38,132 bases of DNA from contig JBKKAR010000085.1 of NCBI GenBank assembly GCA_046714355.1, positions 1 through 38,132 of the forward strand. Reading direction: 5' to 3'. This document shows positions 15,027 through 23,755 of this stretch, in pieces. Source of the stretch: JACDAN01 sp046714355 (lineage in GTDB: Bacteria; Actinomycetota; Thermoleophilia; Gaiellales; Gaiellaceae). The notes under the pieces are model-generated. The model saw nothing but the letters and a program-made list of their open reading frames with translations. It did not search any database and was not told where the DNA came from. The position numbers were made by a program, and so were the translations under genes. Each line of letters starts with the position of its first letter. The stretch's first letter is position 1.

Positions 15027-15829
15027 CGTGATCCTCCTTTTGCGGCGTCGAAGTATCGGTCTTTCTCCTCCAGCGTGAGCTCGGAGAAGACCTTGCCGTC
15101 GGCGCGCGCGAGCTCCTCCCCCCGCTCCACGCGCTCGGCGAAGCGCTTCGAGGCGCCGCGCAGCGCGAGCTCGGGGTCCACGTTCAGGCGGCGTGAAACA
15201 TTCACGGCAGCGAATAGGACGTCCCCGAGCTCCTCGGAGACGTGCGTATCCGGCTCGGACTCGGGCGCCGGCTCGCCCGCCTCGGCGAGCGCCTCGCGGA
15301 GCTCTCGCACCTCGTCGTCGAGGTCGGCCAGCGCGGCGGCCGCGTCCGGGTACTCGAAGTCGATCGCGGCGGCCCGCCGCTGGAGCTTCCGAGCGTAGAG
15401 CAGGGCCGGAAGCGTCTCGGGGACGTGGTGGAAGATCCCCTCGCGCGCCTCCTGCTCTGCCTTGATCCGATCCCAGTTCTCCCGGACCCGGCCGGGCGTT
15501 CGCGCCTCGACCTCGCCGAAGACATGCGGGTGACGGCGGACGAGCTTCTCGTGGATCCGCAGGGCGACCGACTCGAGCGATCCGGCGCCTCGCTCGTCGA
15601 GGAGCAACGCGAGGAAGTAGGTCTGGAAGAGAAGATCCCCGAGCTCGTCCTCGAGCTTTGCGTCGTCATCGGCCAGCACGGCGTCCGCGACCTCGTAGGC
15701 CTCCTCGATCGTATGCGGGACGATCGTCTTCGCCGTTTGCTCACGATCCCACGGGCAGTCGCGGCGTAGGCGCTCGGTCAGGTGGTGGAGCTCGAGGAGG
15801 GCGTTTGCGAGTGAGTCGGACTCGGCCAG
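15023..15829 (-). CDS. mazG: Nucleoside triphosphate pyrophosphohydrolase MazG
   Basis: A two-domain MazG protein that hydrolyses (d)NTPs to monophosphates and limits misincorporation and ppGpp build-up. From the proposed CTG start it has 268 residues. The N-terminal domain has RRDCPWDREQTAKTIVPHTI and the metal motif IEEAYEVADA with EDELGDLLFQ. A second MazG domain (about 150-230) repeats the pattern with DDEVRELREAL and SEELGDVLFAAV. The first in-frame ATG or GTG (15679) would remove the CPWD block and the first EExxE helix, and no ATG, GTG or TTG lies between it and an upstream in-frame stop. I therefore place the start at the CTG 4 bp after the parvulin stop. Confidence 0.85.
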   Translation of the reverse strand: MAESDSLANALLELHHLTERLRRDCPWDREQTAKTIVPHTIEEAYEVADAVLADDDAKLEDELGDLLFQTYFLALLLDERGAGSLESVALRIHEKLVRRHPHVFGEVEARTPGRVRENWDRIKAEQEAREGIFHHVPETLPALLYARKLQRRAAAIDFEYPDAAAALADLDDEVRELREALAEAGEPAPESEPDTHVSEELGDVLFAAVNVSRRLNVDPELALRGASKRFAERVERGEELARADGKVFSELTLEEKDRYFDAAKGGSR

Positions 15830-15833
15830 CGAA

Positions 15834-16835
15834 CTAGCCGGTCGCGGCGTCCTGGGCCTTCGGCTTGTAGCCGACCTGGTACGTCGTCTCGTCGTTCAGA
15901 TCCTTGCGCATGCCCGCGACCCACTTCTCCATCTCCTTGTTGCGCTTTTCCTGGAGCAGCTGCTGGCGGATCGCTTCCTTGACCTGGTTGTACGGCGTCG
16001 ACTGGCTCTTCTTGACGGGGCTGAGCGCCTGGATGATGTGCCAGCCGTACTGGGTCTTGGTGGGCTTGGAGATTCCGTTGTTGCCGATCGTGAACGCGAC
16101 CTGCTCGAACTCGGGGACGAGCTGGCCCTTCGTCGCCGTCATGCGGCCGCCCTGGTTCTTGGAGGCGGGATCCTGCGAGTGCTCCTTCGCGACCTTCTTC
16201 CAGTCGCCGCCGGCCTTCAGCTCGTTGTAGAGGCGGTCGGCGAGCGGTTTCTTCTTGACGAGCACGTGGCGGACGCTGCGCGTCTCGGGCGTCCCGTACT
16301 GAGCCTTGTTCTTGTCGTAGTACTTCTTAGCCTCGTCGTCGGAGACTTTCACGTCCTTCGTGACCTTGTTGAAGATCGCCTCTTGCACGAGGTTGGCGCG
16401 AATGATGTCGCGCGCCTGCGGCTCGCTCAGGCCCTGTGTCTTGAGCTCGGCCTCGAATTTCTTCTTGTCGCCCTGGTGGCGCTCCTTGATGTACTGGTCG
16501 ATTCGCTTCTGGACGGCCTCGTCGCTGATATCGATCCCGAGGTCGTCGGCCTTGACCTCGAACTGGGTGCGCTGGATCAAGAAGCGCATCGCCTGGTCGC
16601 GGAGCTGGACGTACTCAGGAGTGCCGACCTTTGGGAACGGGCGCTTCTGCGCGGTGTAGCTCTGCTCCGCGTACTTGATCAGGTCGTCGAATTCGGACTT
16701 CGCGATCGACTGGTCGCCCACCACAGCGACCGAGTTCGCCGGCACTGCGCCGGAACTGCCGCCGTCGCCACCGCAAGCAGCAGCGAAAACCGCGACCCCG
16801 AAGGCTAGAAGTACTGGAAGAAAGACCCGTCTCAT
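15834..16835 (-). CDS. Parvulin-type peptidyl-prolyl isomerase lipoprotein (PrsA/SurA-like)
   Basis: A 333-residue exported foldase. The signal peptide ends in a lipobox-like FAAAC (Cys21) followed by a Gly/Ser linker. A SurA_N-type helical chaperone region spans about 36-165 (VVGDQSIAKSEFDDLIKYAE). A rotamase PPIC domain follows at about 180-275: RSVRHVLVKKKPLADRLY, DPASKNQGGRM, FTIGNNGISKPTKTQYGWHI. It would assist folding of secreted proteins at the outer face of the membrane. The ATG at 16835 gives a proper signal peptide; the open frame continues upstream into mfd but is not coding. Placement between mfd and mazG resembles the mfd-(chaperone)-mazG order in other bacteria. Confidence 0.93.
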   Translation of the reverse strand: MRRVFLPVLLAFGVAVFAAACGGDGGSSGAVPANSVAVVGDQSIAKSEFDDLIKYAEQSYTAQKRPFPKVGTPEYVQLRDQAMRFLIQRTQFEVKADDLGIDISDEAVQKRIDQYIKERHQGDKKKFEAELKTQGLSEPQARDIIRANLVQEAIFNKVTKDVKVSDDEAKKYYDKNKAQYGTPETRSVRHVLVKKKPLADRLYNELKAGGDWKKVAKEHSQDPASKNQGGRMTATKGQLVPEFEQVAFTIGNNGISKPTKTQYGWHIIQALSPVKKSQSTPYNQVKEAIRQQLLQEKRNKEMEKWVAGMRKDLNDETTYQVGYKPKAQDAATG

Positions 16836-16849
16836 GAAAAAGCGCCCGC

Positions 16850-19800
16850 TTACGCTGCGCGGCGCGTTTCGAGAATAGCATTGACTAACCTGATCGCTCC
16901 GGTAAATACATCGTCTCTTAACGAGACCTCTTTCCGGGCGGTCGTGTAGATGGCGGTTTCGACCTTTTGGCGGAGCTCGCGCAGCTCGCCGGAGCCCAGA
17001 ACGAGCGGTCCGACGGTGGCCCGGCCACCCCGGAAGACGAGGTAATCCGCCCCCAGCTTGGCGACCTTGATCCGGGCCTCCTGGATCGCGAACAGGTTCT
17101 CGACGGGCTCGGGTAGCGGCCCGAAGCGGTCGATCGTCGCCGCTTCGAGCTCCCGCAGCTCCTCTTCGATCTCGACGAACGCCAGGCGCCGGTGAAGATC
17201 GATTCTCATCGCCTCCGAGTTCACGTAGGTGTTCGGAACGTAGGCGTCGACGCGAGCGTCCACCCGCACGGGCCGCGCCGTCGGACGCCGCTCGCCGGAC
17301 AGCTCCGCCACCGCCTCGCCCAGGAGCTCGACGTACAGCTCGAAGCCAAGCGCCGCGACGTGGCCGGACTGCTCGGCGCCGAGGAGGTCGCCGGCGCCGC
17401 GGATCTCGAGATCCCGCATCGCGATCGCGAAGCCGGCGCCGAGCTCGGTGTGGTCGGCGAGCGTGGCGAGGCGGGCGCGCGCCTCGGGGGTGAGCTCGGA
17501 AGCGTCGGGATAGAAGAGGTACGCGTGAGCCAGGAGATCGGATCGGCCCACCCGCCCGCGGATCTGGTAGAGCTGGGCGAGTCCGAGCGCGTCCGCCCGC
17601 TCGACGATCAGCGTGTTCGCCTGAGGGATGTCGAGGCCCGACTCGATGATCGTCGTGGAGACGAGGATGTCCGCGTCGCCGCGGAGGAATGACAGCATCC
17701 GGTCCTCGAGCTCCTTTTCGCGCATCTGCCCGTGGGCGACCAGGAAGCGCAGCCCCGGGCAAAGCTCCTGCAGGAAGGCGGCGCGCTCGTCGATCGTCTC
17801 GACCCGGTTGTGCAGGAAGAAGCCCTGGCCGCCGCGGGCGACCTCCCGCTCGAGCGACTGCTTGACGAGGTCCTCGTCGAACTCGCCGACGTGCGTGCGG
17901 ATGGGCCGGCGCCCCTCGGGTGGCGTTTCGATGATCGAAATGTCGCGGAGGCCGGAGAGCGACATGTGGAGGGTGCGAGGGATCGGCGTCGCGGTGAGCG
18001 CCAGGACGTCGACCTCGAGTCGGAGCTGGCGGAGCAGCTCCTTCTGGGCGACGCCAAAGCGTTGCTCCTCGTCGACGATCACGAGCCCGAGGTCCTTGGG
18101 GATCACGTCGCGCGACAGCACTCGGTGCGTTCCGATCAGCACGTCGACCTTGCCGTCGGCGAAATCGGCGAGCACCTGTTTCGTCTCCTTGGCGCTCCGG
18201 AAGCGCGACACCATCTCGACGCGGAGCGGGAAGTCGCGGTAGCGCTCGCGGAAGGTGTTCCAGTGCTGCTGGGCGAGCACGGTCGTCGGGACGAGCATCA
18301 GCGTCTGCTTCCCGTTGAGCGCGACGGCGAAGGCTGCGCGGACCGCGACCTCCGTCTTTCCGAACCCGACGTCGCCGCAGATCAGCCGGTCCATCGGCCG
18401 CGGCGCCTCGAGGTCTTCCTTGACGGCCTCGATCGCGACCCGTTGGTCGTCCGTCTCCTGGTAGGGGAAGCTCGCCTCGAGCTGCTCGAGGTACTCGTGA
18501 CGGAGGTCGTATGACACGCCGGGCGCCTGCTGACGCTGCGCGTAGAGACGGAGCAGCTCGCTGGCGAGCTCGCGGATCCCTTCGCGGGCACGGCTCTTGA
18601 GCAGCTGCCAGGCCTTGCCGCCGAGCTTCGAGAGCGCGGGTGCGCCCCCGTCGACGCCGACGTAGCGGGAGACTTTCCCCAGCTGCTCATGTGGGACGTA
18701 GAGGCGGTCGTCGCCGCGGAACGCAAGCAGGAGGTAGTCGCGGGTGACGCCCGCGACCTCCTTCGTGTCGAATCCGAGGAGCTTGCCGACGCCGTGGTCC
18801 TCGTGCACGACGTAGTCGCCCGTGCGGAGGTCGGCAAAGGACTGGAGCGCTCGACCGACGCGATGCTCGGAGCGCCGGGGCTTCCGCCGGAAGACCTGAG
18901 TGTCGGGCAGGACGGCGATCCCCAGTTCGCGCCAGACGAAGCCGCGCCGGGCGGGCGAGACGGCGTAGAGGAGCTCCGGGTCGCTGGGCAGCTCCTCGCC
19001 CGGGTCGAGCAGGCGAGCGTCGACCCGACGGAGCATGTTCTGGTTCCGGAGCGCCTCGCCGCGGTGGGCGAATGCGACGACTACGCGGAGACCGGCGCGG
19101 ACGAGCGAGGCGAGCTCCTGTTCGGCCTCGGCGAGGCCGCGAGCAGCGATCGCGGGCCGTTGGGCCTCGAACGAGACGGGCTGGCCCGTCGGGAAGGGAT
19201 CGATCTCTGCGGCGCCCTCCAGCGGCTGCGGTCGAAGATTCTCCTCGGCCCAGACTTCCCGCACGGCGTCCGGCTCCCAGACGAGGTCGGGCGGCCGGCC
19301 GAGCGGTGGAACCAGATCGGCCGGAACGGGCGCGGGTGCGTCGTCGGACAGTGTCGGCTCGGAGAGGTCGGCTCGCCGCTCAGCCGCGGGATAGATCACG
19401 GCGTCCCCGACCGCGTGCAGCGTCCGCTGGGTGAAGGGCGAGTAGACGCGGATCGACTCGATCTCGTCGCCGAAGAGCTCGATGCGAAGCGGCTCGCGGC
19501 CGGTCGTGGGGAAGACGTCGACGATCCCGCCGCGGACGGCGAACTGCCCACGCTCCTCGGCCCGCTCGACTCGCTCGTAGCCTGCGAGCGCGAGGCGCTC
19601 GGTCAGGCCCTCGGCGTCCTCCGGGAGTCGGATCGGCTCCGGCCGCTCGCCCGGCGGCGGCATCCCCTCGGCGATCGCTGTGGCGGACGCCGCGACGAGC
19701 CCGCGCGCCGCGAGGACGTCGAGCGCCCTGGCGCGCTCGCCGACGAGGTGCGGCGCCGGATCGAGGCCGGAGCCCCAGCGGACGCCGCGGCTCGGGAGGA

Positions 19801-20092
19801 GCGCGACCTGCTCGTCGCCGAGGAACCAACCGGCCGCCTCGGCGGCGTCGCGCGCGTCGGCGTCCTCTGGGAGGACGACGAGGAGACCTCGGTGGAGACG
19901 GAGGTGGAGAGCGGCGAGAAGGACTGGCAGTGCCGGCTCCGAGACGCGTGCCCGCGGTCCCTTACGGTCGGCGGCCTCGACGGCGAGCCCCTGGTGGGTG
20001 GCCGCGAGGTCGTCGGCGAACGCCTTGAGGCGCTCGCTGTCGGCGAGCTCGCGAGCAACGACGTGTAGCACCGGCCGGTCCACGACAAACAC
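16850..20092 (-). CDS. mfd: Transcription-repair coupling factor Mfd
   Basis: A 1080-residue DNA translocase that removes stalled RNA polymerase at lesions and recruits UvrA. Domains in order: UvrB-like N-terminal region (about 1-330), RNA polymerase interaction domain of CarD type (about 415-475, DYVVHEDHGVGKLLGF), superfamily 2 helicase with Walker A GDVGFGKTEVAVRA (near 570), the DEEQ box (VIVDEEQRFG, near 673), TATPIPRTLHMS (near 705) and motif VI QIRGRVGRS. The TRCF C-terminal domain spans about 930-1030. The start is a GTG at 20092 since an in-frame stop lies 11 codons above it. A potential G-quadruplex lies in the leader. pth and an ABC transporter are upstream. Confidence 0.97.
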   Translation of the reverse strand: MFVVDRPVLHVVARELADSERLKAFADDLAATHQGLAVEAADRKGPRARVSEPALPVLLAALHLRLHRGLLVVLPEDADARDAAEAAGWFLGDEQVALLPSRGVRWGSGLDPAPHLVGERARALDVLAARGLVAASATAIAEGMPPPGERPEPIRLPEDAEGLTERLALAGYERVERAEERGQFAVRGGIVDVFPTTGREPLRIELFGDEIESIRVYSPFTQRTLHAVGDAVIYPAAERRADLSEPTLSDDAPAPVPADLVPPLGRPPDLVWEPDAVREVWAEENLRPQPLEGAAEIDPFPTGQPVSFEAQRPAIAARGLAEAEQELASLVRAGLRVVVAFAHRGEALRNQNMLRRVDARLLDPGEELPSDPELLYAVSPARRGFVWRELGIAVLPDTQVFRRKPRRSEHRVGRALQSFADLRTGDYVVHEDHGVGKLLGFDTKEVAGVTRDYLLLAFRGDDRLYVPHEQLGKVSRYVGVDGGAPALSKLGGKAWQLLKSRAREGIRELASELLRLYAQRQQAPGVSYDLRHEYLEQLEASFPYQETDDQRVAIEAVKEDLEAPRPMDRLICGDVGFGKTEVAVRAAFAVALNGKQTLMLVPTTVLAQQHWNTFRERYRDFPLRVEMVSRFRSAKETKQVLADFADGKVDVLIGTHRVLSRDVIPKDLGLVIVDEEQRFGVAQKELLRQLRLEVDVLALTATPIPRTLHMSLSGLRDISIIETPPEGRRPIRTHVGEFDEDLVKQSLEREVARGGQGFFLHNRVETIDERAAFLQELCPGLRFLVAHGQMREKELEDRMLSFLRGDADILVSTTIIESGLDIPQANTLIVERADALGLAQLYQIRGRVGRSDLLAHAYLFYPDASELTPEARARLATLADHTELGAGFAIAMRDLEIRGAGDLLGAEQSGHVAALGFELYVELLGEAVAELSGERRPTARPVRVDARVDAYVPNTYVNSEAMRIDLHRRLAFVEIEEELRELEAATIDRFGPLPEPVENLFAIQEARIKVAKLGADYLVFRGGRATVGPLVLGSGELRELRQKVETAIYTTARKEVSLRDDVFTGAIRLVNAILETRRAA

Positions 20093-20155
20093 CGGAACGG
20101 TCAGGTTCCGGGGCGTCGAATGCTACGCGTGTTGTTCGCTGCTGGCCGCATCCAT

Positions 20156-20174
20156 CCCTAACCCCCACCCACCC
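20156..20174 (-). promoter_or_regulatory. G-quadruplex motif upstream of mfd
   Basis: The minus strand reads GGGTGGGTGGGGGTTAGGG: four G runs of at least three with loops of 1, 1 and 3 nt, 64 bp ahead of the mfd start. It is on the coding strand, so the mfd leader RNA would carry it if transcription begins upstream. Loops this short favour a stable fold by known rules. The rest of the 147-bp gap shows no gene. Confidence 0.5.
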
Positions 20175-20239
20175 ACGGGGATCGAAAGGCTAGGCGGCGA
20201 ATCCGCTCGCGAGAGTGCCAGTACTGCGTCGGAACAGGA

Positions 20240-22120
20240 TCAGGGCGCGCCGAAGAAGACCCGCTCCATCGGCGGCTCCTCGGGTTCCTCAGGCTCGACC
20301 GCCGCACCAGCGGGCCGGTCGACGTAGGCCCGCGCCTGCAGCGTGAAGAGCTCCGCATAGAGGCCGTCCAACTCCATGAGCTCCTCGTGCGACCCCTCCT
20401 CGACGACCCGGCCGTGGTGGAGCACGTAGATCCGGTCAGCCGAGCGCACGCTCGAGAAGCGATGCGAGATGAGCACCACCGACCGGCCGTGCAGCAGCTC
20501 GCGCATTCGCTTGAACAGGTTGCTCTCCGCGCGGGCGTCGAGCGACGCCGTCGGCTCGTCGAGGATCACGAAGGGCGCGTCCCGGAAGAAGGCCCGCGCC
20601 AACGCCACGCGCTGCCACTGGCCGATCGAGAGGTCGAACCCACCGGAGAATTCGCGCCCGAGCATCGTGTCGTACCCGTCTGGGAGCCCCTCGAGGAACT
20701 CGTGGGCATCCGCCCGCGCGGCCGCCTCGAGAATCGCATCGAGGTCATCGATGCGCTCTTTCCGCCCCAGCCCGACGTTCTCTCGAGCCGGCAGCAGGTA
20801 CCGCTCGAAGTCCTGAAAGATGACGGAGACCGAACGCCGCAGCTCGTCCGCGTCGACCTCGGCGAGATCCACATCGTCCCAACGGATGCGTCCGCTCTCC
20901 GGCCGGTAGAGGCCCGCGAGCATCTTGGCAAGCGTCGTCTTGCCCGACCCGTTCTCGCCGACGAGGGCGACGACCTCGCCCTTCCGGATCTCCAGCGAGA
21001 CGCCGTCGACCGCCGCTCGGTCGGATTCCGGGTACGTGAAGGACACGTCCTCGAGGGACAAGGTGTCGAAGCCCTGGGGCGCCGGCCGTGAACCCTTCGC
21101 CGCCTCGACTGCCGGCTCCAGCGTCAGGAACGAGGAGTAGTCGCGGACGAAAAGCGTCGCCTCGTAGAGCGACGTCGCGCTGAAGTGGACGGCCTGCAGC
21201 CGGTTCGCGAGCTGGTAGAGGCCGAAGATCGCCGCGCCGGCCGCCGCGAGGCTCATCCGTCCGCTGATGTAGAGCCACGAGAGCATCCCGATCGTCCCGA
21301 CCGTCACCGCGGAAGACGCGAGCGACCCGAGGAGCGAACGCCCGGTGCGCCGTTTCGCGAGCTGCCGCAGTTCCGAGATGCGCTCGTCGTAGAGCCGGTC
21401 GTACCGCTCGCGGAGGAAGCTCGCGAGGTTGAAGGCGCGCACCTCCTTCGCCGAGTTGCGCCCCATGAGCACGTTCTGCAGGTAGCTGCGCTGCCGGTCG
21501 CTCGGCGTCATCCCGCGGCTGAAGTGGTAGAGGTCGCGGGTGTTCAGCGACGCCACGATCCAGAGCGGGACGTAGCCGATCAGGATGAACGGCAGCAGGA
21601 GCGGCTGCATCGTGGCGAGGGCGGCGACGATCCCGATCGACGCCACCGCAGCACCCACCATCCCGAGCAGCCCGTTGACGGTCTGGAGCGCCCGGAACTG
21701 GCCTTGCGCTCTTGCGCGCTGCAGCCGGTCGTAGAAGTCAGGCGACTCGAACGCCAGGAGGTCGATTCGCGTCGAGACGTCGAGCACGCGGTCGATCGCC
21801 CTGCGTCCAACCAGCTCGCCGAGCACCCGGCTCTGCTCGGACTGCACCGCCTGCGCCAGGTCGAGCGCGACGGTGATCCCGACGAGCAGCGCGAGAACCG
21901 GCGCCAGCTCGCCGAACCGCAGCTCGCCGCCCGCACCGAGGACGGCGTCCAGCACCTCCTTGCCGACGAAGAGCTGAACCGCGACGCCGACGGCGGCGAC
22001 GAGCTGGAGCGACGCCGTGAGCAGGAAGATGTTCCGGCCTGCCGACCAGACGAGCCGCAGCGAGTCTGCTAGGAGTTGAGGCAGGTCACGCCAGGTGCCC
22101 TGCGACCCCTCGGGGTGCAT
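20240..22120 (-). CDS. ABC transporter, fused membrane and ATP-binding domains (exporter type)
   Basis: A half-transporter of about 626 residues from the ATG at 22120 (MHPEGSQGTW). The N-terminal half has about six hydrophobic segments of the type 1 exporter fold. The nucleotide-binding domain carries VGENGSGKTTLAKMLAG (Walker A), the Q-loop region VIFQDFERYLLPARENV, a modified signature LSIGQWQRVALAR (canonical LSGGQ), Walker B FVILDEPTASLD and H-loop LISHRFSS. It would act as a homodimer; the substrate is not indicated. It is inserted between pth and mfd. A GTG at 22171 is an alternative start; the ATG follows a GGGAGG, though at a short distance. The acidic tail (EPEEPEEPPMERVFFGAP) is unusual. 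Confidence 0.9.
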   Translation of the reverse strand: MHPEGSQGTWRDLPQLLADSLRLVWSAGRNIFLLTASLQLVAAVGVAVQLFVGKEVLDAVLGAGGELRFGELAPVLALLVGITVALDLAQAVQSEQSRVLGELVGRRAIDRVLDVSTRIDLLAFESPDFYDRLQRARAQGQFRALQTVNGLLGMVGAAVASIGIVAALATMQPLLLPFILIGYVPLWIVASLNTRDLYHFSRGMTPSDRQRSYLQNVLMGRNSAKEVRAFNLASFLRERYDRLYDERISELRQLAKRRTGRSLLGSLASSAVTVGTIGMLSWLYISGRMSLAAAGAAIFGLYQLANRLQAVHFSATSLYEATLFVRDYSSFLTLEPAVEAAKGSRPAPQGFDTLSLEDVSFTYPESDRAAVDGVSLEIRKGEVVALVGENGSGKTTLAKMLAGLYRPESGRIRWDDVDLAEVDADELRRSVSVIFQDFERYLLPARENVGLGRKERIDDLDAILEAAARADAHEFLEGLPDGYDTMLGREFSGGFDLSIGQWQRVALARAFFRDAPFVILDEPTASLDARAESNLFKRMRELLHGRSVVLISHRFSSVRSADRIYVLHHGRVVEEGSHEELMELDGLYAELFTLQARAYVDRPAGAAVEPEEPEEPPMERVFFGAP

Positions 22121-22230
22121 GACCTCCCACCAGGTGCGGCCGCGGCGCGGACCGGCTGCGCCTTCGCGCACAGGGTTTCGCGCCGCTTGGGCGCGCCGCC
22201 GTCACCCTGGATGAAGACGCGGTCGATCTC

Positions 22231-22824
22231 CTAGTTGTACCGGCGCTGGGCCTCCTCGACGCCGTCCCGCGCGATCGTCTCCACCGCGTCCGCTGCGCGA
22301 GCGATCAGCGCATCTGCGTCGATCTCCGGCTCGAACCCGCCGAGGACGTAGTCGGCGACGCTCCGCCGATCTCCCCGCCCCGGCCTCCCGACGCCGACGC
22401 GAAGCCGCAGGAAGTCGTTGGTCCCGAGCGCCTGCGCAATCGATCGCAGCCCGTTGTGGCCGGCGAGCCCGCCGCCGAGCCGAGCCTGGAGGCGTCCCGG
22501 ATCGAGGTCCACGTCGTCGTGGACGGCGAGCAGGTCGCCCGGCTCGACCTTGAAGAACTTCCTCGCAGCCCCGAGCGAGCGGCCCGAATCGTTCATGTAC
22601 GTCTCCGGCTTGAGGAGCGCGAGCCGCAGTTCGTCCAGCCGGATCTCGGCGAGCTGCCCGGAGAACTTCCCGCGGAAGGAGCCGCCGTGCCGTCGCGCAA
22701 GCTCGTCCACGACCAGCCAGCCGACGTTGTGCCGGGTGCGCTCGTACTGGCGCCCCGGGTTCCCGAGCCCGGCGACGAGCAGATCCAGCGTCGAGGCACG
22801 CTCGCCCCGACCTAAGAGACGCAC
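22231..22824 (-). CDS. pth: Peptidyl-tRNA hydrolase
   Basis: A 197-residue enzyme that recycles tRNA from stalled peptidyl-tRNA. Motifs are LVAGLGNPGRQYERTRHNVGW, with Asn22 and the catalytic His32, then LLKPETYMNDSGRSLG, LLAVHDDVDLDPGRLQ with the catalytic Asp, and GGGLAGHNGLRSIAQALG with the substrate-binding Asn. The start is a GTG at 22824, 3 bp after the rplY stop, giving an N-terminal extension of about 13 residues before the conserved strand. The pairing with rplY just upstream is the common bacterial rplY-pth arrangement. Confidence 0.96.
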   Translation of the reverse strand: MRLLGRGERASTLDLLVAGLGNPGRQYERTRHNVGWLVVDELARRHGGSFRGKFSGQLAEIRLDELRLALLKPETYMNDSGRSLGAARKFFKVEPGDLLAVHDDVDLDPGRLQARLGGGLAGHNGLRSIAQALGTNDFLRLRVGVGRPGRGDRRSVADYVLGGFEPEIDADALIARAADAVETIARDGVEEAQRRYN

Positions 22825-22827
22825 GAC

Positions 22828-23559
22828 TTAGCCTTCGGTGGTGCCGGGCTTGCCCGACTCGCCGGAGCCCGCATCCCCGTCCGCCTCGGCCTCGCCCTCG
22901 GCCGCGCCTTCCGGCGCTTCCTCGCCCTCGGCGAGCTCCGCGCCTTCCTCGAGTTCCTCCTCGGAGACCTCGGGCTCGGGCTCCTCGACCTTCGTCGGCA
23001 GCGTCACCGTCGCGAGCACCGTTTCCTCGGGATCGTCGAGGAAGGTGACGCCCTCCTGCTGAGCGACGTCGGCCAGGCGGAGCGTGTCGCCGATGTGCAT
23101 CTCGGAGATGTCGACCTCGATCCGCTCGGGGACCTCCATCGGTAGTGCTTCGACGTTGATCTCGCGCGACACCTGCGAGAGCACCCCGCCCTCTTTCGTG
23201 CCGGCGGACTCGCCGACGAGCTCGATCACGACCTGCGCGTGGATCGGCTGGTCGAGGCGCACTTCCTGGAGATCGATGTGCGCGATGCGGCCGGTGATGA
23301 CGTCCTGTTGGTAGTCCTTGAGGATGGACGCGTGGGTCGTCGTCTGACCCTCCAGCACGACGTCGAGGATCGCGTGGAGCCCCGAAGGCCCCGTCAGCAC
23401 CCGGCGGAGCTCACGCTCCGGGACGCAAAAGGCGTGCGGCTGCTTGCCGCGGCCGTAGAGGACGCCGGGAATGAGGCCCTGCTTGCGGAGCCTTCGAGTC
23501 TCGGCGGAGCCCCGCGAGTCGCGCTCCGCGACCTCGAGCTTTACGCGTTCACCTGCCAC
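22828..23559 (-). CDS. rplY: 50S ribosomal protein L25 (CTC/TL5 long form)
   Basis: A 243-residue 5S rRNA-binding protein of the long CTC type. The N-terminal L25 domain (about 4-90) has RLRKQGLIPGVLYGRGKQPH. The TL5 beta domain (about 97-185) has EALPMEVPERIEVDISEM. The C-terminal tail (about 190-243) is almost entirely Glu, Ala, Gly and Pro. It stabilises 5S rRNA in the large subunit, and in Bacillus ctc is a general-stress gene in the same position between prs and pth. The start at 23559 is preceded by a region rich in inverted repeats that could control this gene. The acidic tail is longer than in Thermus TL5. Confidence 0.95.
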   Translation of the reverse strand: MAGERVKLEVAERDSRGSAETRRLRKQGLIPGVLYGRGKQPHAFCVPERELRRVLTGPSGLHAILDVVLEGQTTTHASILKDYQQDVITGRIAHIDLQEVRLDQPIHAQVVIELVGESAGTKEGGVLSQVSREINVEALPMEVPERIEVDISEMHIGDTLRLADVAQQEGVTFLDDPEETVLATVTLPTKVEEPEPEVSEEELEEGAELAEGEEAPEGAAEGEAEADGDAGSGESGKPGTTEG

Positions 23560-23589
23560 GGCGCGGGAGTGTAGCTACGCGGGGCATCT

Positions 23590-23755
23590 AAGAGGCTCCA
23601 ACATGATGACGCTTCGTCGCCGGGGTGCGCTGGGTGGTGTGAGCCAAGGACGCAGGGAGCGTTCATATGCAGTGCATATGGGCGCGACTGAGGACGCCGG
23701 ATCACGACGCCTAGCGTGGCCCGGCGGCACAAGGCTCATTGTGTTGGAGCCTCTT
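23590..23755. repeat. Nested inverted-repeat region between glycosyltransferase and rplY
   Basis: Exact 14-bp arms AAGAGGCTCCAACA (23590-23603) and TGTTGGAGCCTCTT (23742-23755) enclose 138 bp. Inside are a 17-bp palindrome (23664-23680) and a stem CGCCGG/CCGGCG (23695-23700 and 23721-23726) with inner ACGC/GCGT pairs around the glycosyltransferase stop codon, which sits in the loop. On a transcript running into rplY the outer stem would close about 30 nt before the rplY start. The left arm (plus coordinates) is non-coding; the right arm encodes the end of the glycosyltransferase. Confidence 0.55.
23664..23680. promoter_or_regulatory. Perfect palindrome, operator-like
   Basis: CATATGCA, G, TGCATATG is a 17-bp near-perfect palindrome with a one-base centre. 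It is AT-rich within GC-rich DNA and lies 105 bp upstream of rplY. Such symmetry suits a dimeric repressor; no regulator gene for it is apparent. Confidence 0.5.

Noticed and set aside
16836..17762. N-terminal extension of the parvulin frame into mfd
   Set aside because: The extension is an out-of-frame reading of mfd; the signal peptide defines the true start at 16835.
18689..20068. Plus-strand frame of 459 codons opposite mfd
   Set aside because: Mirror of the mfd coding strand; no domain pattern and no upstream signals.
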